Source: an uncultured Clostridia bacterium (lineage in GTDB: Bacteria > Bacillota > Clostridia > Oscillospirales > Acutalibacteraceae). From it: a DNA stretch of 64,000 nt. This document shows, piece after piece, positions 9,977-19,176 of this stretch; within the stretch, counting starts at the first letter, position 1; every line of letters starts with the position of its first letter. Position numbers and translations under genes: made by a program. The notes below the pieces were generated by a model. That model did not search any database. It had not been told where the DNA came from and saw only the letters and a list, made by a program, of their open reading frames with translations. The stretch is from positions 1-64,000 of the forward strand of contig CALYBJ010000012.1 in NCBI GenBank assembly GCA_944412445.1, in the 5' to 3' direction.

Positions 9977-10411
9977 ATGATAGAGCAGGATACAATTAAG
10001 CTTCTCAGAGAATGTGACGCCGGCGTTCAGATGGGGATTTCATCAATAGACGATGTGCTTGACAATGTTCACAGCAAGGAATTAAAATCGAAGCTTACCC
10101 AGTGCAAAAAAGAGCATGACAAGCTTAACAGCGAGATACAGGGACTTCTGTCTCAGTATCAGGATCAGGGAAAAGACCCTAATCCCATTGCAAAGGGAAT
10201 GTCATGGATAAAAACAAATGTGATGCTTGCGGCAGACGGCTCTGACGAAACCATTGCCGACCTTATGACAGACGGCTGCAATATGGGAGTGAAATCTCTT
10301 AATAAATATTTAAACAAGTATAAAGCCGCCGATGAGGTTTCCAAGGATATTTCAAAAAGACTTATAAATCTTGAGGAGCAGCTTGCGGTGGATATCAGAC
10401 AGTATTTATAA
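9977..10411 (+). CDS. Small helical protein, DUF2383-like
   Basis: The 144-residue protein is predicted to be almost entirely helical, has no signal peptide or membrane segment, and has no cysteine cluster apart from scattered Cys residues. Its layout (an N-terminal DTIKLLRECDAGVQMG helix, then three further amphipathic helices) recalls the ferritin-like DUF2383/PA2169 group, whose function is unknown. The start ATG is preceded by AAGGAAAGGA. It lies alone between the pflBA terminator and a convergent terminator. The family call is tentative. Confidence 0.6.
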   Translation: MIEQDTIKLLRECDAGVQMGISSIDDVLDNVHSKELKSKLTQCKKEHDKLNSEIQGLLSQYQDQGKDPNPIAKGMSWIKTNVMLAADGSDETIADLMTDGCNMGVKSLNKYLNKYKAADEVSKDISKRLINLEEQLAVDIRQYL

Positions 10412-10447
10412 TTTAAGCTATTTCTCCGAATTTTTTCCGCACATAAA

Positions 10448-10480
10448 AATTCCCTTAAGGCATATTGCTTTAAGGGAATT
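10448..10480. terminator. Bidirectional terminator between convergent genes
   Basis: AATTCCCTTAA (10448-10458) pairs with TTAAGGGAATT (10470-10480) around an 11-bp loop. It separates the helical protein gene from the lipoprotein gene on the opposite strand. Confidence 0.7.
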
Positions 10481-10487
10481 AATCATT

Positions 10488-11303
10488 TTATCCGGCGGAA
10501 GTTGTCTGTTCAAAATAGTTTTGGGAAACAAGCTTTCCGGAAGAGTCATATTCTTCGCTTGTTTTCATTGTACCGTCGCTGTAATAAGAAAAAACATAAT
10601 AATTCAGAAGCTGATTTTCACCGTTGTAATATTTTTCCGAAATTTTTCTGCCGCTTTCATCATACGCAAATTCAGTGTATTTCTGAAGCTGTTCTCCCGG
10701 AAGATATTCCGAATACTTGGATGTTCTTCCGTCTTTATCATATTCATACATATAATATTCGCAAAGGTCGTCATGTGAATCATAGCGTTCAACTTTGGTG
10801 ACTTTTGCGCTGTCGTTATAGTAAGAAAGGGTATAACCGGTTTCTTTGTCTGAGCTGTCAAAAACAGTAGCTTTGTGAAGAAGGCCGTCTTTATATTCGC
10901 TGACAGTGTACTGAAGTAAATTATCGTCAGAGTCGTACTGATAAGATGTGTAAATATTTTCTTTACCCTCCGGATCGATAATTTCCTTGCTCATTATTTT
11001 ATCGGACTCGCTGTAAGTCAAAACGGCGTGTTCGATAAGATCGTCCCAGCCGTCGTCCCAGGTGAAATATTCAACAAGATTGTTTTCGTTGTCATAATAC
11101 TGAACAATAATATTTCCGTCTTCATCTGTTTTTGTCTTTGTTATCAGATTGCCTGATGTAATAGGTGAAGATTTTTCAATAACAGACAAGAATGCTTCAC
11201 TGTTGTCTGTGGAAGGTTCATTTCCGCCTGCCGCATCGCAGCCGGAAAGCAAAACAGCAAGCAAGGCTGCTCCCAGCAGAATAAATGAAATAGATTTTTT
11301 CAT
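10488..11303 (-). CDS. Lipoprotein with tyrosine/aspartate-rich YD-like repeats
   Basis: The 271-residue product has a lipoprotein signal MKKSISFILL ending in LLSGC with Cys22. The mature part consists of about nine short repeats of the kind EYDSSGK, AYDESGR and EYDKDGR, each spaced about 20-22 residues, which resemble MORN/YwqK-like or RHS-type YD repeats and predict an extended beta structure. It is therefore probably a surface protein; no enzymatic motif is seen. I chose ATG 11303 because AGAGGTG precedes it and the signal begins there; the longer frame from 11369 overlaps nagB. It follows nagB by 22 bp and is probably co-transcribed. Confidence 0.75.
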   Translation of the reverse strand: MKKSISFILLGAALLAVLLSGCDAAGGNEPSTDNSEAFLSVIEKSSPITSGNLITKTKTDEDGNIIVQYYDNENNLVEYFTWDDGWDDLIEHAVLTYSESDKIMSKEIIDPEGKENIYTSYQYDSDDNLLQYTVSEYKDGLLHKATVFDSSDKETGYTLSYYNDSAKVTKVERYDSHDDLCEYYMYEYDKDGRTSKYSEYLPGEQLQKYTEFAYDESGRKISEKYYNGENQLLNYYVFSYYSDGTMKTSEEYDSSGKLVSQNYFEQTTSAG

Positions 11304-11325
11304 AGTATAACACCTCTGAAAAATT

Positions 11326-12051
11326 TTAAAGAAGAGCGGCAGCCTCTCTGTCAAGAAAAATATGCACATTGTTGTGCCTCTGGAGGATAGACGCAGGACA
11401 AGAAGGAGAAACGGCTCCTTTTATCATATCATGAACAGCCTGTGCCTTTGCGGCGCCCTCAGCAATAAGAATAATTTCCTTAGCGTCCAAAATAGATTCA
11501 ACGCCCATGGTAACAGCTTCTCTGGGAACATCATCCGGACTGTCAAAATAAATCATATTGGCTTCAATGGTGCTTTCTGTAAGGCTTACCTTGTAAGTAC
11601 CTTTTGTAAATTTTTCGGCAGGCTCGTTAAAGCCGATATGACCGTTTCTGCCTATTCCCAACACCTGAACATCAATGCCCCCTGCGTCTTTGATTTTTTT
11701 GTCGTATGCGCTGCAAAATTCCTCAACATTTTCAGGATTGCCGCTGGGGATATTAACATTGTCCTCGCTTATATCAATATGATTAAAAAGGTTTTCGTGC
11801 ATAAATGTATAGTAGCTGTTTTTATCTGACGCAGGGATACCGCAGTATTCGTCAAGATTAAAAGTGGTAACGTTTTTAAATGAAATTTCACCTTTGTTGT
11901 ATGCGTCGATAAGACATTTGTAAGTAGGCACCGGAGAAGCGCCGGTGGCAAGACCCAGAACGGGCTTTTCTTTAGTCTTAATGCAATCAATGATTATCTG
12001 TGCAGCCGCTTTTCCGATTTCGCAGTCGCTGTCAAAAACTCTAATATCCAT
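11326..12051 (-). CDS. nagB: Glucosamine-6-phosphate deaminase
   Basis: This cytosolic enzyme converts glucosamine 6-phosphate to fructose 6-phosphate and ammonia, feeding amino sugars into glycolysis. The phosphate-binding LATGASP (34-40), the acidic LDEYCG with Asp67 and the catalytic GRNGHIGFNEP with His138 are present. Asn136 stands where the E. coli enzyme has Asp141; Firmicutes enzymes commonly have Asn there. At 241 residues it is the short, non-allosteric type usual in Firmicutes. No nagA lies next to it. The following lipoprotein gene is probably in the same operon. Confidence 0.92.
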   Translation of the reverse strand: MDIRVFDSDCEIGKAAAQIIIDCIKTKEKPVLGLATGASPVPTYKCLIDAYNKGEISFKNVTTFNLDEYCGIPASDKNSYYTFMHENLFNHIDISEDNVNIPSGNPENVEEFCSAYDKKIKDAGGIDVQVLGIGRNGHIGFNEPAEKFTKGTYKVSLTESTIEANMIYFDSPDDVPREAVTMGVESILDAKEIILIAEGAAKAQAVHDMIKGAVSPSCPASILQRHNNVHIFLDREAAALL

Positions 12052-12480
12052 GGTTATACCTCACTTTAAAATATCATTAAAGATATTATCATATAAAGTA
12101 AAAATTTTCAATATTAAAAATATTAAATAAAATAAAACAAAAATAAATAACCATAAGATAATAAAAAGAAATTATTTCTGAAGAAAGTATTATACAAAAA
12201 CCTTTATATTAACTTGAATAAACACAAAAATCATAAGGAAGAAATAAATTGAATAAAAACGCACCGTAGGAAAAATATAAAAAATATTCCGAAAAGAGAT
12301 GAATACTATCAGAATTTAAAGACAAAAAATTACAGAAAAGTAAAATAATGCAAAAATAATATTGACTTTTGCGGTAATGAATGGTAAAATATGGAAACAG
12401 ATGAGGGGTGTTGCTTGAATAAGTATGAAAATAAAAAAATGCGTCGATGAAAAGACAAATGTCAGAAAGGATAAAGAGAA
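12052..12480 (+). promoter_or_regulatory. 429-bp AT-rich gap with the spo0A promoter
   Basis: This gap between nagB and spo0A is very AT-rich and holds no convincing gene; an open frame on the minus strand here runs into spo0A and looks spurious. A sigma-A-like promoter is visible at 12362-12390, with TTGACT (12362-12367), a 17-bp spacer and TAAAAT (12385-12390). I could not find a clear sigma-H promoter or Spo0A box. Confidence 0.5.
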
Positions 12481-13275
12481 ATGACAAATCAATTAAAAGT
12501 ATTGTTAGCTGAAGATCAGAATGAATTCGGTAATGCTTGCTGCAAGGCTCTTGAAAACTACGGGTACGACGTTTCAACGGCAGCAAAGGACGGCATAAGC
12601 GTTCTTAAGATAATCGAGAAGCGTATGCCTGATGTGCTGATAATGGACGCTTTTATGCCGAGACTGGACGGACTTGGAGTAATGAAGAAGATCAGCGCCA
12701 TGATTTCGGTTAAAAAGCCGATTATATGTATTATTTCCGGAGTAGATAATCCGCATTTTGAGCAGCAGGTGCTGTCTGCCGGAGCTGATTATTATTTTTT
12801 GAAGCCGGTTGACGCCGATATAATTGCAGAGAGAATTTCTCAGCTGGCATCATGGAAGGGAAAATCTTCTGATAAATACCCTCCTGCTGAAAATATTATT
12901 ACGGCAATAGGAAAGGATAACGATGATTTGGAGCTGATTGTTTCCGAAATTATGCACCAGATCGGCGTGCCGGCACATATAAAGGGATATCAGTATTTAA
13001 GGGAGGCTATAATTCTTTCCATAAACAATACCGAAATGATGAATTCGGTAACAAAGCTTCTGTATCCGACTGTGGCGAAGACCTTCTCCACAACAGCCTC
13101 AAGAGTAGAAAGGGCAATACGCCATGCAATAGAGGTTGCCTGGGACAGGGGAGATGTGGATGTACTTAGCTCATATTTCGGATATACAATTCAGAACACG
13201 AGAGGAAAGCCTACCAACAGTGAGTTTATAGCGATGATAAGTGACAAACTGCGCCTTAAAATGAAGATATCCTGA
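12481..13275 (+). CDS. spo0A: Sporulation master regulator Spo0A
   Basis: This response regulator commits the cell to sporulation when phosphorylated. The receiver domain (about 1-125) has the acidic pocket Glu11-Asp12 and the phosphorylation site Asp56 in IMDAFMP. The C-terminal domain (about 150-264) carries the Spo0A-type recognition region [15 protein letters not shown] followed by WDRGD. Length (264 residues) and architecture match Spo0A throughout. Unlike the common arrangement, spoIVB is not upstream; it lies about 32 kb away in this window. A terminator follows immediately. Confidence 0.95.
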   Translation: MTNQLKVLLAEDQNEFGNACCKALENYGYDVSTAAKDGISVLKIIEKRMPDVLIMDAFMPRLDGLGVMKKISAMISVKKPIICIISGVDNPHFEQQVLSAGADYYFLKPVDADIIAERISQLASWKGKSSDKYPPAENIITAIGKDNDDLELIVSEIMHQIGVPAHIKGYQYLREAIILSINNTEMMNSVTKLLYPTVAKTFSTTASRVERAIRHAIEVAWDRGDVDVLSSYFGYTIQNTRGKPTNSEFIAMISDKLRLKMKIS

Positions 13276-13294
13276 TATAAAAACATACATAATA

Positions 13295-13329
13295 AAAAGA
13301 AGCGGTTAAAACAACTTGCTTCTTTTTTT
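13295..13329 (+). terminator. Intrinsic terminator of spo0A
   Basis: AAGAAGC (13297-13303) pairs with GCTTCTT (13318-13324), extended by GGTT with AACTT around the loop, and a T run follows to 13329. Confidence 0.8.
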
Positions 13330-13386
13330 GTTATGTGGTAATATGTGGAATAAGACAGAAATAATTACAGACGGGAAGGTGATCTC

Positions 13387-14313
13387 TTGAATATTCTTCA
13401 TTTGAAATATGCAGTTGAAATTGAAAAGACCCGTTCAATAAGCAAGGCTGCGGAGAATTTGTTTATGGCTCAGCCCAATCTGTCAAGGGCGGTTAAGGAG
13501 CTTGAGGAAAGTATAGGAATAACTATCTTTAACAGAACATCCAAGGGTATAACCGTGACAGATGACGGCGAAGAGTTTCTGCGTTATGCAAGAAAGATTA
13601 TCTCGCAGGTTGATGAAGTTGAAGCTATTTATGCAAAAAACAGACAGGTAAAGCAGAAGTTTTCCGTGTGTGTGCCCAGAGCCAGTTATATAGCCAACGG
13701 TTTTGCCGAATTTTCAAAAAAAATATCCACTTCAATGCCGGCTGAAATATTTTACAGAGAGACAAACTCATCAACGGCAATAGAAAAGGTGGCTGATGAG
13801 GAATATAACCTTGCTGTTGTCAGGTACCAGTCGGCTTTTGACAGACAGTTCAGAGATATGTTTGCTGAAAAAAAGCTTGCTTTCGATGTGATAGCTGATT
13901 TTTCATATAAGCTTATAATGTCTGAAAAGCATCCCATGGCAAGGAAGAGCAGTATATCCTTAAAGGATCTTGGAAGCTATATTGAAATATGCCACGCTGA
14001 TCCCTATGTGCCGTCGCTCCCTCAGACGGACGCAAAAAAGGCGGAGCTTTCCGAGTTTGTTGACAAGAGAATCTATGTGTATGAAAGAGGCAGTCAGTTT
14101 GAGCTTCTTGAAAATGTAAAAACCACCTTCATGTGGGTTTCTCCCGTTCCGGAAGAGCTTTTAAGAAAATACCATCTCGTTTTAAGGAACTGCGATGAAA
14201 ATGATAAAATTTACAGGGATGTTTTAATATACAGAAAAAATTACAAGCTTACGGAGCTTGACAAAGCCTTTATAACCGATATTTGCGAGGCAAAAAGGAA
14301 ATATGTAAAGTAA
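13387..14313 (+). CDS. LysR-family transcriptional regulator
   Basis: This is a LysR-type regulator of 308 residues. The N-terminal winged helix-turn-helix is clear: ISKAAENLFMAQPNLSRAVK (about 18-37) then GITIFNRTSKGI. The rest is the periplasmic-binding-like effector domain, which is less typical in its second half. The start is TTG at 13387 with GGGAAGGTG just upstream. It stands alone between spo0A and rex, so no target can be inferred from a divergent partner. Confidence 0.88.
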   Translation: MNILHLKYAVEIEKTRSISKAAENLFMAQPNLSRAVKELEESIGITIFNRTSKGITVTDDGEEFLRYARKIISQVDEVEAIYAKNRQVKQKFSVCVPRASYIANGFAEFSKKISTSMPAEIFYRETNSSTAIEKVADEEYNLAVVRYQSAFDRQFRDMFAEKKLAFDVIADFSYKLIMSEKHPMARKSSISLKDLGSYIEICHADPYVPSLPQTDAKKAELSEFVDKRIYVYERGSQFELLENVKTTFMWVSPVPEELLRKYHLVLRNCDENDKIYRDVLIYRKNYKLTELDKAFITDICEAKRKYVK

Positions 14314-14463
14314 ATTAATTTTAAAGAAAATGAATTAATTTTTAACAATAGCAAAAAGATATAAGCTGTGCTTAATTAAAAGTACGGCTTATAATTTTTT
14401 TTGTGCTAATTGACATTATTATATCGATAAATATATATCGATATATATATTTTATATTTTACA

Positions 14464-14495
14464 TGATATAATAAAGTTTGTTAAAATGTTAACGA
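14464..14495 (+). promoter_or_regulatory. rex promoter with overlapping Rex operator
   Basis: An extended -10 element, TG then one base then TATAAT, lies at 14464-14472. Directly downstream, covering the expected transcription start, is TTGTTAAAATGTTAACGA (14478-14495), a near-perfect match to the clostridial Rex operator form TTGTTAA-N4-TTAACAA. This placement predicts that Rex represses its own operon when the NADH/NAD+ ratio is low. A TTGACA at 14410-14415 has no well-spaced -10 box. Confidence 0.75.
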
Positions 14496-14521
14496 AGAGA
14501 AAAGAAGGGAGATGATTAATA

Positions 14522-15133
14522 ATGAGTATATCTCAGACGGTTATCAGAAGGCTTCCCATGTATTTGCATTATCTGAAACAGCTACCCGAAGAAACCCATA
14601 ATGTGTCAGCCACAACAATTGCGGCAGGACTGGGACTGGGGGATGTTCAGGTCAGGAAGGATCTGGCGCTGATAAGCGGAGCCGGCAAACCCAAGGTCGG
14701 GTATGAAAAGGCGGAGCTTATGGACGCCATTGAGGACTGTCTCGGATATAAGGATAAAAAGCTTGCCGTAATAGCCGGAGCGGGAAAGCTGGGAACGGCA
14801 TTTTTGGAGTTTGAGGGCTTTAATGACTACGGACTTAATATTGCGGCGGCGTTTGATAATAATTTATCAAAAACAGGTTGCAGCAACACAGGTAAATATA
14901 TCTATCCGATTTCAGATTTAAAGGAATTTTGCAGAACGGAAAAGGTAATAATAGGTATAATAACCGTACCGTCTTCCGATGCGCAGAATGTCTGCGATAT
15001 GATGGTTGAATCCGGAATAAAGGCAATATGGAATTTTGCTCCCGTAAAGCTTAATGCGCCGGAAAGCGTTATTATACAAAACGAAAATCTTGCTTCATCC
15101 CTGGCGCTTTTGTCAAACAGATTGGCGAGGTAA
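14522..15133 (+). CDS. rex: Redox-sensing transcriptional repressor Rex
   Basis: Rex binds DNA when NAD+ dominates and is released by NADH, controlling fermentative dehydrogenases and hydrogenases. The N-terminal winged helix (VSATTIAAGLGLGDVQVRKD, about 28-47) and the Rossmann motif GAGKLGTA (86-93) are typical, and the 203-residue length fits. A Rex operator overlaps its own promoter. The gene is followed by adhE and the hydrogenase genes, known types of Rex target, with only a weak hairpin between. Confidence 0.94.
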   Translation: MSISQTVIRRLPMYLHYLKQLPEETHNVSATTIAAGLGLGDVQVRKDLALISGAGKPKVGYEKAELMDAIEDCLGYKDKKLAVIAGAGKLGTAFLEFEGFNDYGLNIAAAFDNNLSKTGCSNTGKYIYPISDLKEFCRTEKVIIGIITVPSSDAQNVCDMMVESGIKAIWNFAPVKLNAPESVIIQNENLASSLALLSNRLAR

Positions 15134-15155
15134 CGGGAGAGCCGTAAACAAGCAA

Positions 15156-15175
15156 AAAAAAGCGGAAGCTTTTTT
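15156..15175 (+). terminator. Weak hairpin between rex and adhE
   Basis: AAAAAAGC (15156-15163) pairs with GCTTTTTT (15168-15175) around a GGAA loop. With only two GC pairs it is probably a leaky terminator that lowers, rather than ends, read-through from rex into adhE. Confidence 0.4.
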
Positions 15176-15222
15176 ATAAATTAAGGTTATAAAATCAATT
15201 CAGATAAAGGAGAAATGTTACT

Positions 15223-17835
15223 ATGAATAAGTACAACATCGCTCAGGATCCCGAGTCATTGGAAAAAGTTCTTGCAGGCGTAAGAGAGGCTCAGAGAATT
15301 TTTTCCACCTATACCCAGGAACAGGTTGATAAAATCTTTTTTGCGGCTGCGGTAGCGGCAAACAAAATGAGAATACCTCTTGCTAAAATGGCAGTAGAGG
15401 AAACTGGAATGGGCGTAGTGGAGGATAAGGTTATCAAGAACCACTATGCGGCTGAATACATTTACAATGCGTACAAAAATACAAAGACCTGCGGCGTTAT
15501 TGAAGAGGACAAGGCGTTCGGCATTAAGAAAATTGCTGAGCCTATCGGCGTTATAGGAGCCGTTATTCCTACGACAAACCCCACTTCAACGGCAATTTTC
15601 AAAACGCTTATCGCTCTTAAAACGAGAAACGGAATTATCATAAGCCCTCATCCCAGAGCAAAGAAATGTACTGCCGAGGCGGCAAAGGTTGTTCTTGACG
15701 CGGCAGTGGCAGCCGGAGCGCCTGAAGGAATAATCGGATGGATTGATACGCCGTCTCTTGAAATGACAACTACGCTTATGAAGGAATCCGATATAATTCT
15801 TGCAACAGGCGGCCCCGGAATGGTTAAGTCTGCATATTCAAGCGGAACACCCGCTTTGGGCGTAGGCGCAGGAAACACACCTGCAATTATTGACGAGACT
15901 GCGGATGTAATTCTTGCTGTTAACTCCATTATCCATTCAAAAACCTTTGACAACGGAATGATCTGCGCTTCCGAACAGTCGGTTATCGTACATGAAAAGG
16001 TATACAAGGCAGTGAGAAAGGAGTTCCTTGACAGAGGCTGCTATTTCTTAAAGGACGACGAGCTTAATAAAGTTCGTAAAACCATCTTGATTAACGGCGC
16101 ATTAAATGCTAAAATAGTAGGACAGAGACCTGTAACAATAGCAGCTCTTGCGGGAGTAACAATTCCCGAGGAGACAAAAGTCCTTATAGGCGAAGTTGAA
16201 AGCGTAGATATCAGCGAGGAATTTGCTCATGAAAAGCTTTCACCGGTGCTTGCAATGTATAAGGCAAAGGACCTTGACGACGCCTTTGACAAAGCGGAGC
16301 ATCTTATAGCGGACGGCGGTTACGGTCACACATCATCAATTTATCTTGATGTTCATGCACAGCAGGAAAAGCTTGCTGAATTCTCAGAGAGAATGAAGAC
16401 CTGCCGTATTCTTGTAAACACACCCTCTTCACAGGGCGGCATCGGCGATATGTATAACTTCAAGCTTGCACCGTCGCTTACTCTGGGCTGCGGCTCATGG
16501 GGCGGAAACTCAGTTTCCGAAAATGTAGGCGTCAAGCACCTTTTGAACATTAAAACAGTTGCCGAGAGGAGAGAGAATATGCTTTGGTTCAGAGCGCCTG
16601 AGAAGGTATATATTAAAAAGGGCTGCCTGCCCGTAGCTCTTGACGAGCTTAAAAATGTAATGCACAAGAAAAAGGCATTTATTGTTACGGACAGCTTCCT
16701 TTACAAAAACGGACATACAAAGGCCATAACCGATAAACTTGACGAAATGGGAATACAGCATACAACCTTCTACGATGTAGCTCCCGACCCCACTCTTGCC
16801 TGCGCAAAAGAGGGAACAGCTCAGATGAGAGCCTTCGAGCCTGATGTAATTATCGCTTTGGGCGGCGGTTCGGCAATGGACGCTGCGAAGATCATGTGGG
16901 TAATGTATGAGCACCCCGAAGTTGATTTTATGGATATGGCAATGAGATTCGTTGACATCAGAAAGAGAATATATACTTTCCCGAAGATGGGCGAAAAGGC
17001 ATATTTCATAGCGGTGCCCACATCAGCCGGTACAGGTTCCGAGGTAACGCCCTTTGCTGTTATTACAGACGAGCAGACAGGAGTTAAATATCCTCTTGCG
17101 GACTATGAGCTTATGCCCAATATGGCAATTGTTGACGCTGACCTGCACATGACAGCACCCAAGGGACTTACGGCAGCGTCAGGTATAGACGCCGTAACAC
17201 ACGCTCTTGAGGCTTACGCAGCAATGCTTGCCACCGATTTTACCGACGGCCTTGCCCTTCGTTCTCTTAAAATGATTTTTGAATATCTTCCCAGAGCTTA
17301 TGACAACGGACTTAACGATCCCGTTGCAAGAGAGAAAATGGCAAACGCCGCTACAATGGCAGGTATGGCATTTGCAAACGCATTCCTCGGCGTATGTCAT
17401 TCAATGGCTCATAAGCTTGGCGCGTTCCATCATCTGCCTCACGGCGTAGCTAATGCCCTTATGATTGATGAAGTACTTCGCTTCAATGCGGCGGAAGTTC
17501 CGGCAAAGATGGGAACATTCCCTCAGTACGACCATCCTCACACTCTTGCCCGTTATGCGGAGGTAGCCGATTATCTGGGAATCAAAGGTAAAAATGATGA
17601 AGAAAAGCTTGAGAACCTCATAAGAGCTTTGGACGACCTTAAGGAAAGAGTCGGAATCAAAAAGACCATTCGCGATTATGTACCCGATGAAAAGGACTTC
17701 CTTGACCGTCTTGACGCAATGGTAGAGCAGGCATTCGATGACCAGTGCACCGGAGCCAATCCCAGATATCCTCTTATGAGTGAAATTAAACAGATGTATC
17801 TTAACGCATATTACGGCACACACGAAAAAGTTTGA
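15223..17835 (+). CDS. adhE: Bifunctional acetaldehyde-CoA/alcohol dehydrogenase
   Basis: AdhE reduces acetyl-CoA to ethanol in two NADH-dependent steps and usually forms spirosomes. The N-terminal aldehyde dehydrogenase half (about 1-440) has the catalytic Cys248 in GMICASEQ. The C-terminal iron-dependent alcohol dehydrogenase half (about 455-870) has [10 protein letters not shown] from 547 and the metal-binding histidines in [15 protein letters not shown]. At 870 residues it is full length. It lies 89 bp after rex, and the APH-like gene begins 13 bp after its stop with the Shine-Dalgarno GAGGAGG overlapping the stop codon, which suggests one transcript. Confidence 0.95.
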   Translation: MNKYNIAQDPESLEKVLAGVREAQRIFSTYTQEQVDKIFFAAAVAANKMRIPLAKMAVEETGMGVVEDKVIKNHYAAEYIYNAYKNTKTCGVIEEDKAFGIKKIAEPIGVIGAVIPTTNPTSTAIFKTLIALKTRNGIIISPHPRAKKCTAEAAKVVLDAAVAAGAPEGIIGWIDTPSLEMTTTLMKESDIILATGGPGMVKSAYSSGTPALGVGAGNTPAIIDETADVILAVNSIIHSKTFDNGMICASEQSVIVHEKVYKAVRKEFLDRGCYFLKDDELNKVRKTILINGALNAKIVGQRPVTIAALAGVTIPEETKVLIGEVESVDISEEFAHEKLSPVLAMYKAKDLDDAFDKAEHLIADGGYGHTSSIYLDVHAQQEKLAEFSERMKTCRILVNTPSSQGGIGDMYNFKLAPSLTLGCGSWGGNSVSENVGVKHLLNIKTVAERRENMLWFRAPEKVYIKKGCLPVALDELKNVMHKKKAFIVTDSFLYKNGHTKAITDKLDEMGIQHTTFYDVAPDPTLACAKEGTAQMRAFEPDVIIALGGGSAMDAAKIMWVMYEHPEVDFMDMAMRFVDIRKRIYTFPKMGEKAYFIAVPTSAGTGSEVTPFAVITDEQTGVKYPLADYELMPNMAIVDADLHMTAPKGLTAASGIDAVTHALEAYAAMLATDFTDGLALRSLKMIFEYLPRAYDNGLNDPVAREKMANAATMAGMAFANAFLGVCHSMAHKLGAFHHLPHGVANALMIDEVLRFNAAEVPAKMGTFPQYDHPHTLARYAEVADYLGIKGKNDEEKLENLIRALDDLKERVGIKKTIRDYVPDEKDFLDRLDAMVEQAFDDQCTGANPRYPLMSEIKQMYLNAYYGTHEKV

Positions 17836-17848
17836 GGAGGAAACAATA

Positions 17849-18607
17849 ATGAGCTTTAATCTTGACAGAGTAATAGCTGTAAGAACAAACAAGACAGTAT
17901 ACCGTGACGGTGATAAAGCTATCAAGGTTTTCGACAAGGATTACAAAAAGGCCGATGTACTTAACGAGGCGCTTAATCAGGCGAGAATCGAGGAAACAGG
18001 CTTAAACATTCCCAAAATACTTGAGGTATCTCTTGTTGAAGACGGAAAATGGGCTATAGTGTCCGAATATATACCCGGAAAGACTCTTGACAGGCTTATG
18101 GCGGAGAACCCGGATAAATATGACGAATATCTTGAACTTTTCGTAGACCTCCAGATAAAGGTACACTCAATGAAGTCTCCCTTGCTTAATAAGCTTAAGG
18201 ACAAGATGAACAGAAAGATTAGCGAGGCAGATCTTGATGCAACCACAAGATATGAGCTTCATACCCGCCTTGAGGGTATGCCCAAGCATAATAAAGTATG
18301 CCACGGGGATTTTAACCCTTCAAACATTATAATTTCCGAAGACGGAACACCTTATATACTTGACTGGTCCCATGCTACTCAGGGCAACGCGTCAGCAGAT
18401 GTTGCAAGAACATATCTTCTCTTCTGGCTTAACGGAGATATGACCGGAGCCGACAAATACCTTGACTTGTTCTGCAAGAAGAGCGATACCGCCAAGCAGT
18501 ATATTCAGAAATGGCTTCCCATTGTAGCGGCTTCACAGTCGGTAAAGGGCAATCCCAAGGAGAGAGAATTCCTTCTTTCATGGGTAAATGTTGTTGAGTA
18601 CGAATAA
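17849..18607 (+). CDS. APH/choline-kinase-fold phosphotransferase
   Basis: This 252-residue protein has the fold of aminoglycoside phosphotransferases and small-molecule kinases. The Brenner-type catalytic motif HGDFNPSN with Asp154 and the metal-binding LDWSHA with Asp172 are intact. I chose ATG 17849 because GAGGAGG (17834-17840) precedes it; the longer frame reads back into adhE. Its position between adhE and the hydrogen-sensing genes suggests a metabolic or regulatory kinase rather than antibiotic resistance, which is inference. The substrate cannot be read from the sequence. Confidence 0.8.
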   Translation: MSFNLDRVIAVRTNKTVYRDGDKAIKVFDKDYKKADVLNEALNQARIEETGLNIPKILEVSLVEDGKWAIVSEYIPGKTLDRLMAENPDKYDEYLELFVDLQIKVHSMKSPLLNKLKDKMNRKISEADLDATTRYELHTRLEGMPKHNKVCHGDFNPSNIIISEDGTPYILDWSHATQGNASADVARTYLLFWLNGDMTGADKYLDLFCKKSDTAKQYIQKWLPIVAASQSVKGNPKEREFLLSWVNVVEYE

Positions 18608-18618
18608 AATCTGAATAA

Positions 18619-18644
18619 GGGCGGGAGCGGAAAATCTCCTGCCC
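18619..18644 (+). other. mRNA hairpin between kinase and ferredoxin-like genes
   Basis: GGGCGGGAG (18619-18627) pairs with CTCCTGCCC (18636-18644) with one G-T wobble. No T run follows, so it is more likely a processing or stabilising hairpin than a terminator. Confidence 0.45.
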
Positions 18645-18668
18645 AATACTGAAAAGGAGAAAAACACC

Positions 18669-18908
18669 ATGAAAATTACAGTTTGTATAGGCAGTTCATG
18701 CCACCTTAAAGGCTCAAGAAACGTAGTTGAAGAGCTTCAGTATCTTATTGCGGAAAACAATCTCAAGGATAAGGTAGAGCTGGGCGGAACATTTTGTATG
18801 GGCAAATGTCAGGACGGAGTTTGCGTAACTGTTGACGATAAGTTTTATTCAGTATCTCCGGAAACAGTAAAAGAATTTTTTGACAAAGAAGTTTTGGCAA
18901 AGGTGTGA
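18669..18908 (+). CDS. Thioredoxin-like [2Fe-2S] protein (first of two)
   Basis: This 79-residue protein matches the NuoE/HydC-like thioredoxin-fold [2Fe-2S] ferredoxin. The cluster ligands are Cys6 and Cys11 in CIGSSC and Cys43 and Cys47 in CMGKC. It is a stand-alone version of the domain usually fused to NADH-linked hydrogenase or Complex I subunits. It sits 6 bp before a second, similar gene and ahead of a sensory hydrogenase, where it could pass electrons. The start ATG is preceded by AAAGGAG. Confidence 0.85.
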   Translation: MKITVCIGSSCHLKGSRNVVEELQYLIAENNLKDKVELGGTFCMGKCQDGVCVTVDDKFYSVSPETVKEFFDKEVLAKV

Positions 18909-18914
18909 TTCATT

Positions 18915-19172
18915 TTGATCATTCAGATTTGCGTAGGCAGCTCATGTCATATAAAAGGCTCGGAGGAGCTGGTGGAGCTTTTCCGGGAGGCCATAGAAAA
19001 ATATAAGCTTGACGCAGAGATAACACTTGCGGGAAGCTTTTGCACGGGCAGGTGCAACAGGACCGGAGTAACCGTGCAGTTTGATGATGAAATAGTTACA
19101 GGTGTCACAAAGGATAGCTTTAAGGATGTATTTTCAAAATACGTCCTTTTGCCGTTAGGAATAAAGGAGTAA
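18915..19172 (+). CDS. Thioredoxin-like [2Fe-2S] protein (second of two)
   Basis: This 85-residue paralogue of the preceding protein has the ligands Cys6 and Cys11 in CVGSSC and Cys43 and Cys47 in CTGRC. The two differ in most other residues, so this is an old duplication with probable specialisation. The start is TTG at 18915, with AGGTG at 18901-18905 inside the end of the first gene. The hydrogenase-like gene begins 4 bp after its stop. Confidence 0.84.
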   Translation: MIIQICVGSSCHIKGSEELVELFREAIEKYKLDAEITLAGSFCTGRCNRTGVTVQFDDEIVTGVTKDSFKDVFSKYVLLPLGIKE

Positions 19173-19176
19173 GCCA

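Noticed and set aside
12389..12422. Sigma-H promoter for spo0A
   Set aside because: GGAAA and TGAATAA are present but the spacing is about five bases too long and the -35 match is poor.
12209..12586. 125-residue minus-strand ORF upstream of spo0A
   Set aside because: It is a Phe/Leu/Ser-rich reading of AT-rich DNA, overlaps spo0A and has no ribosome-binding site.
14410..14472. TTGACA at 14410 as the -35 of the rex promoter
   Set aside because: The spacer to TATAAT at 14467 is far too long. The extended -10 element explains the promoter without a -35 box.
17780..17848. Longer start for the APH-like kinase inside adhE
   Set aside because: ATG 17849 has GAGGAGG just upstream, and the extra 23 residues are an off-frame reading of adhE.
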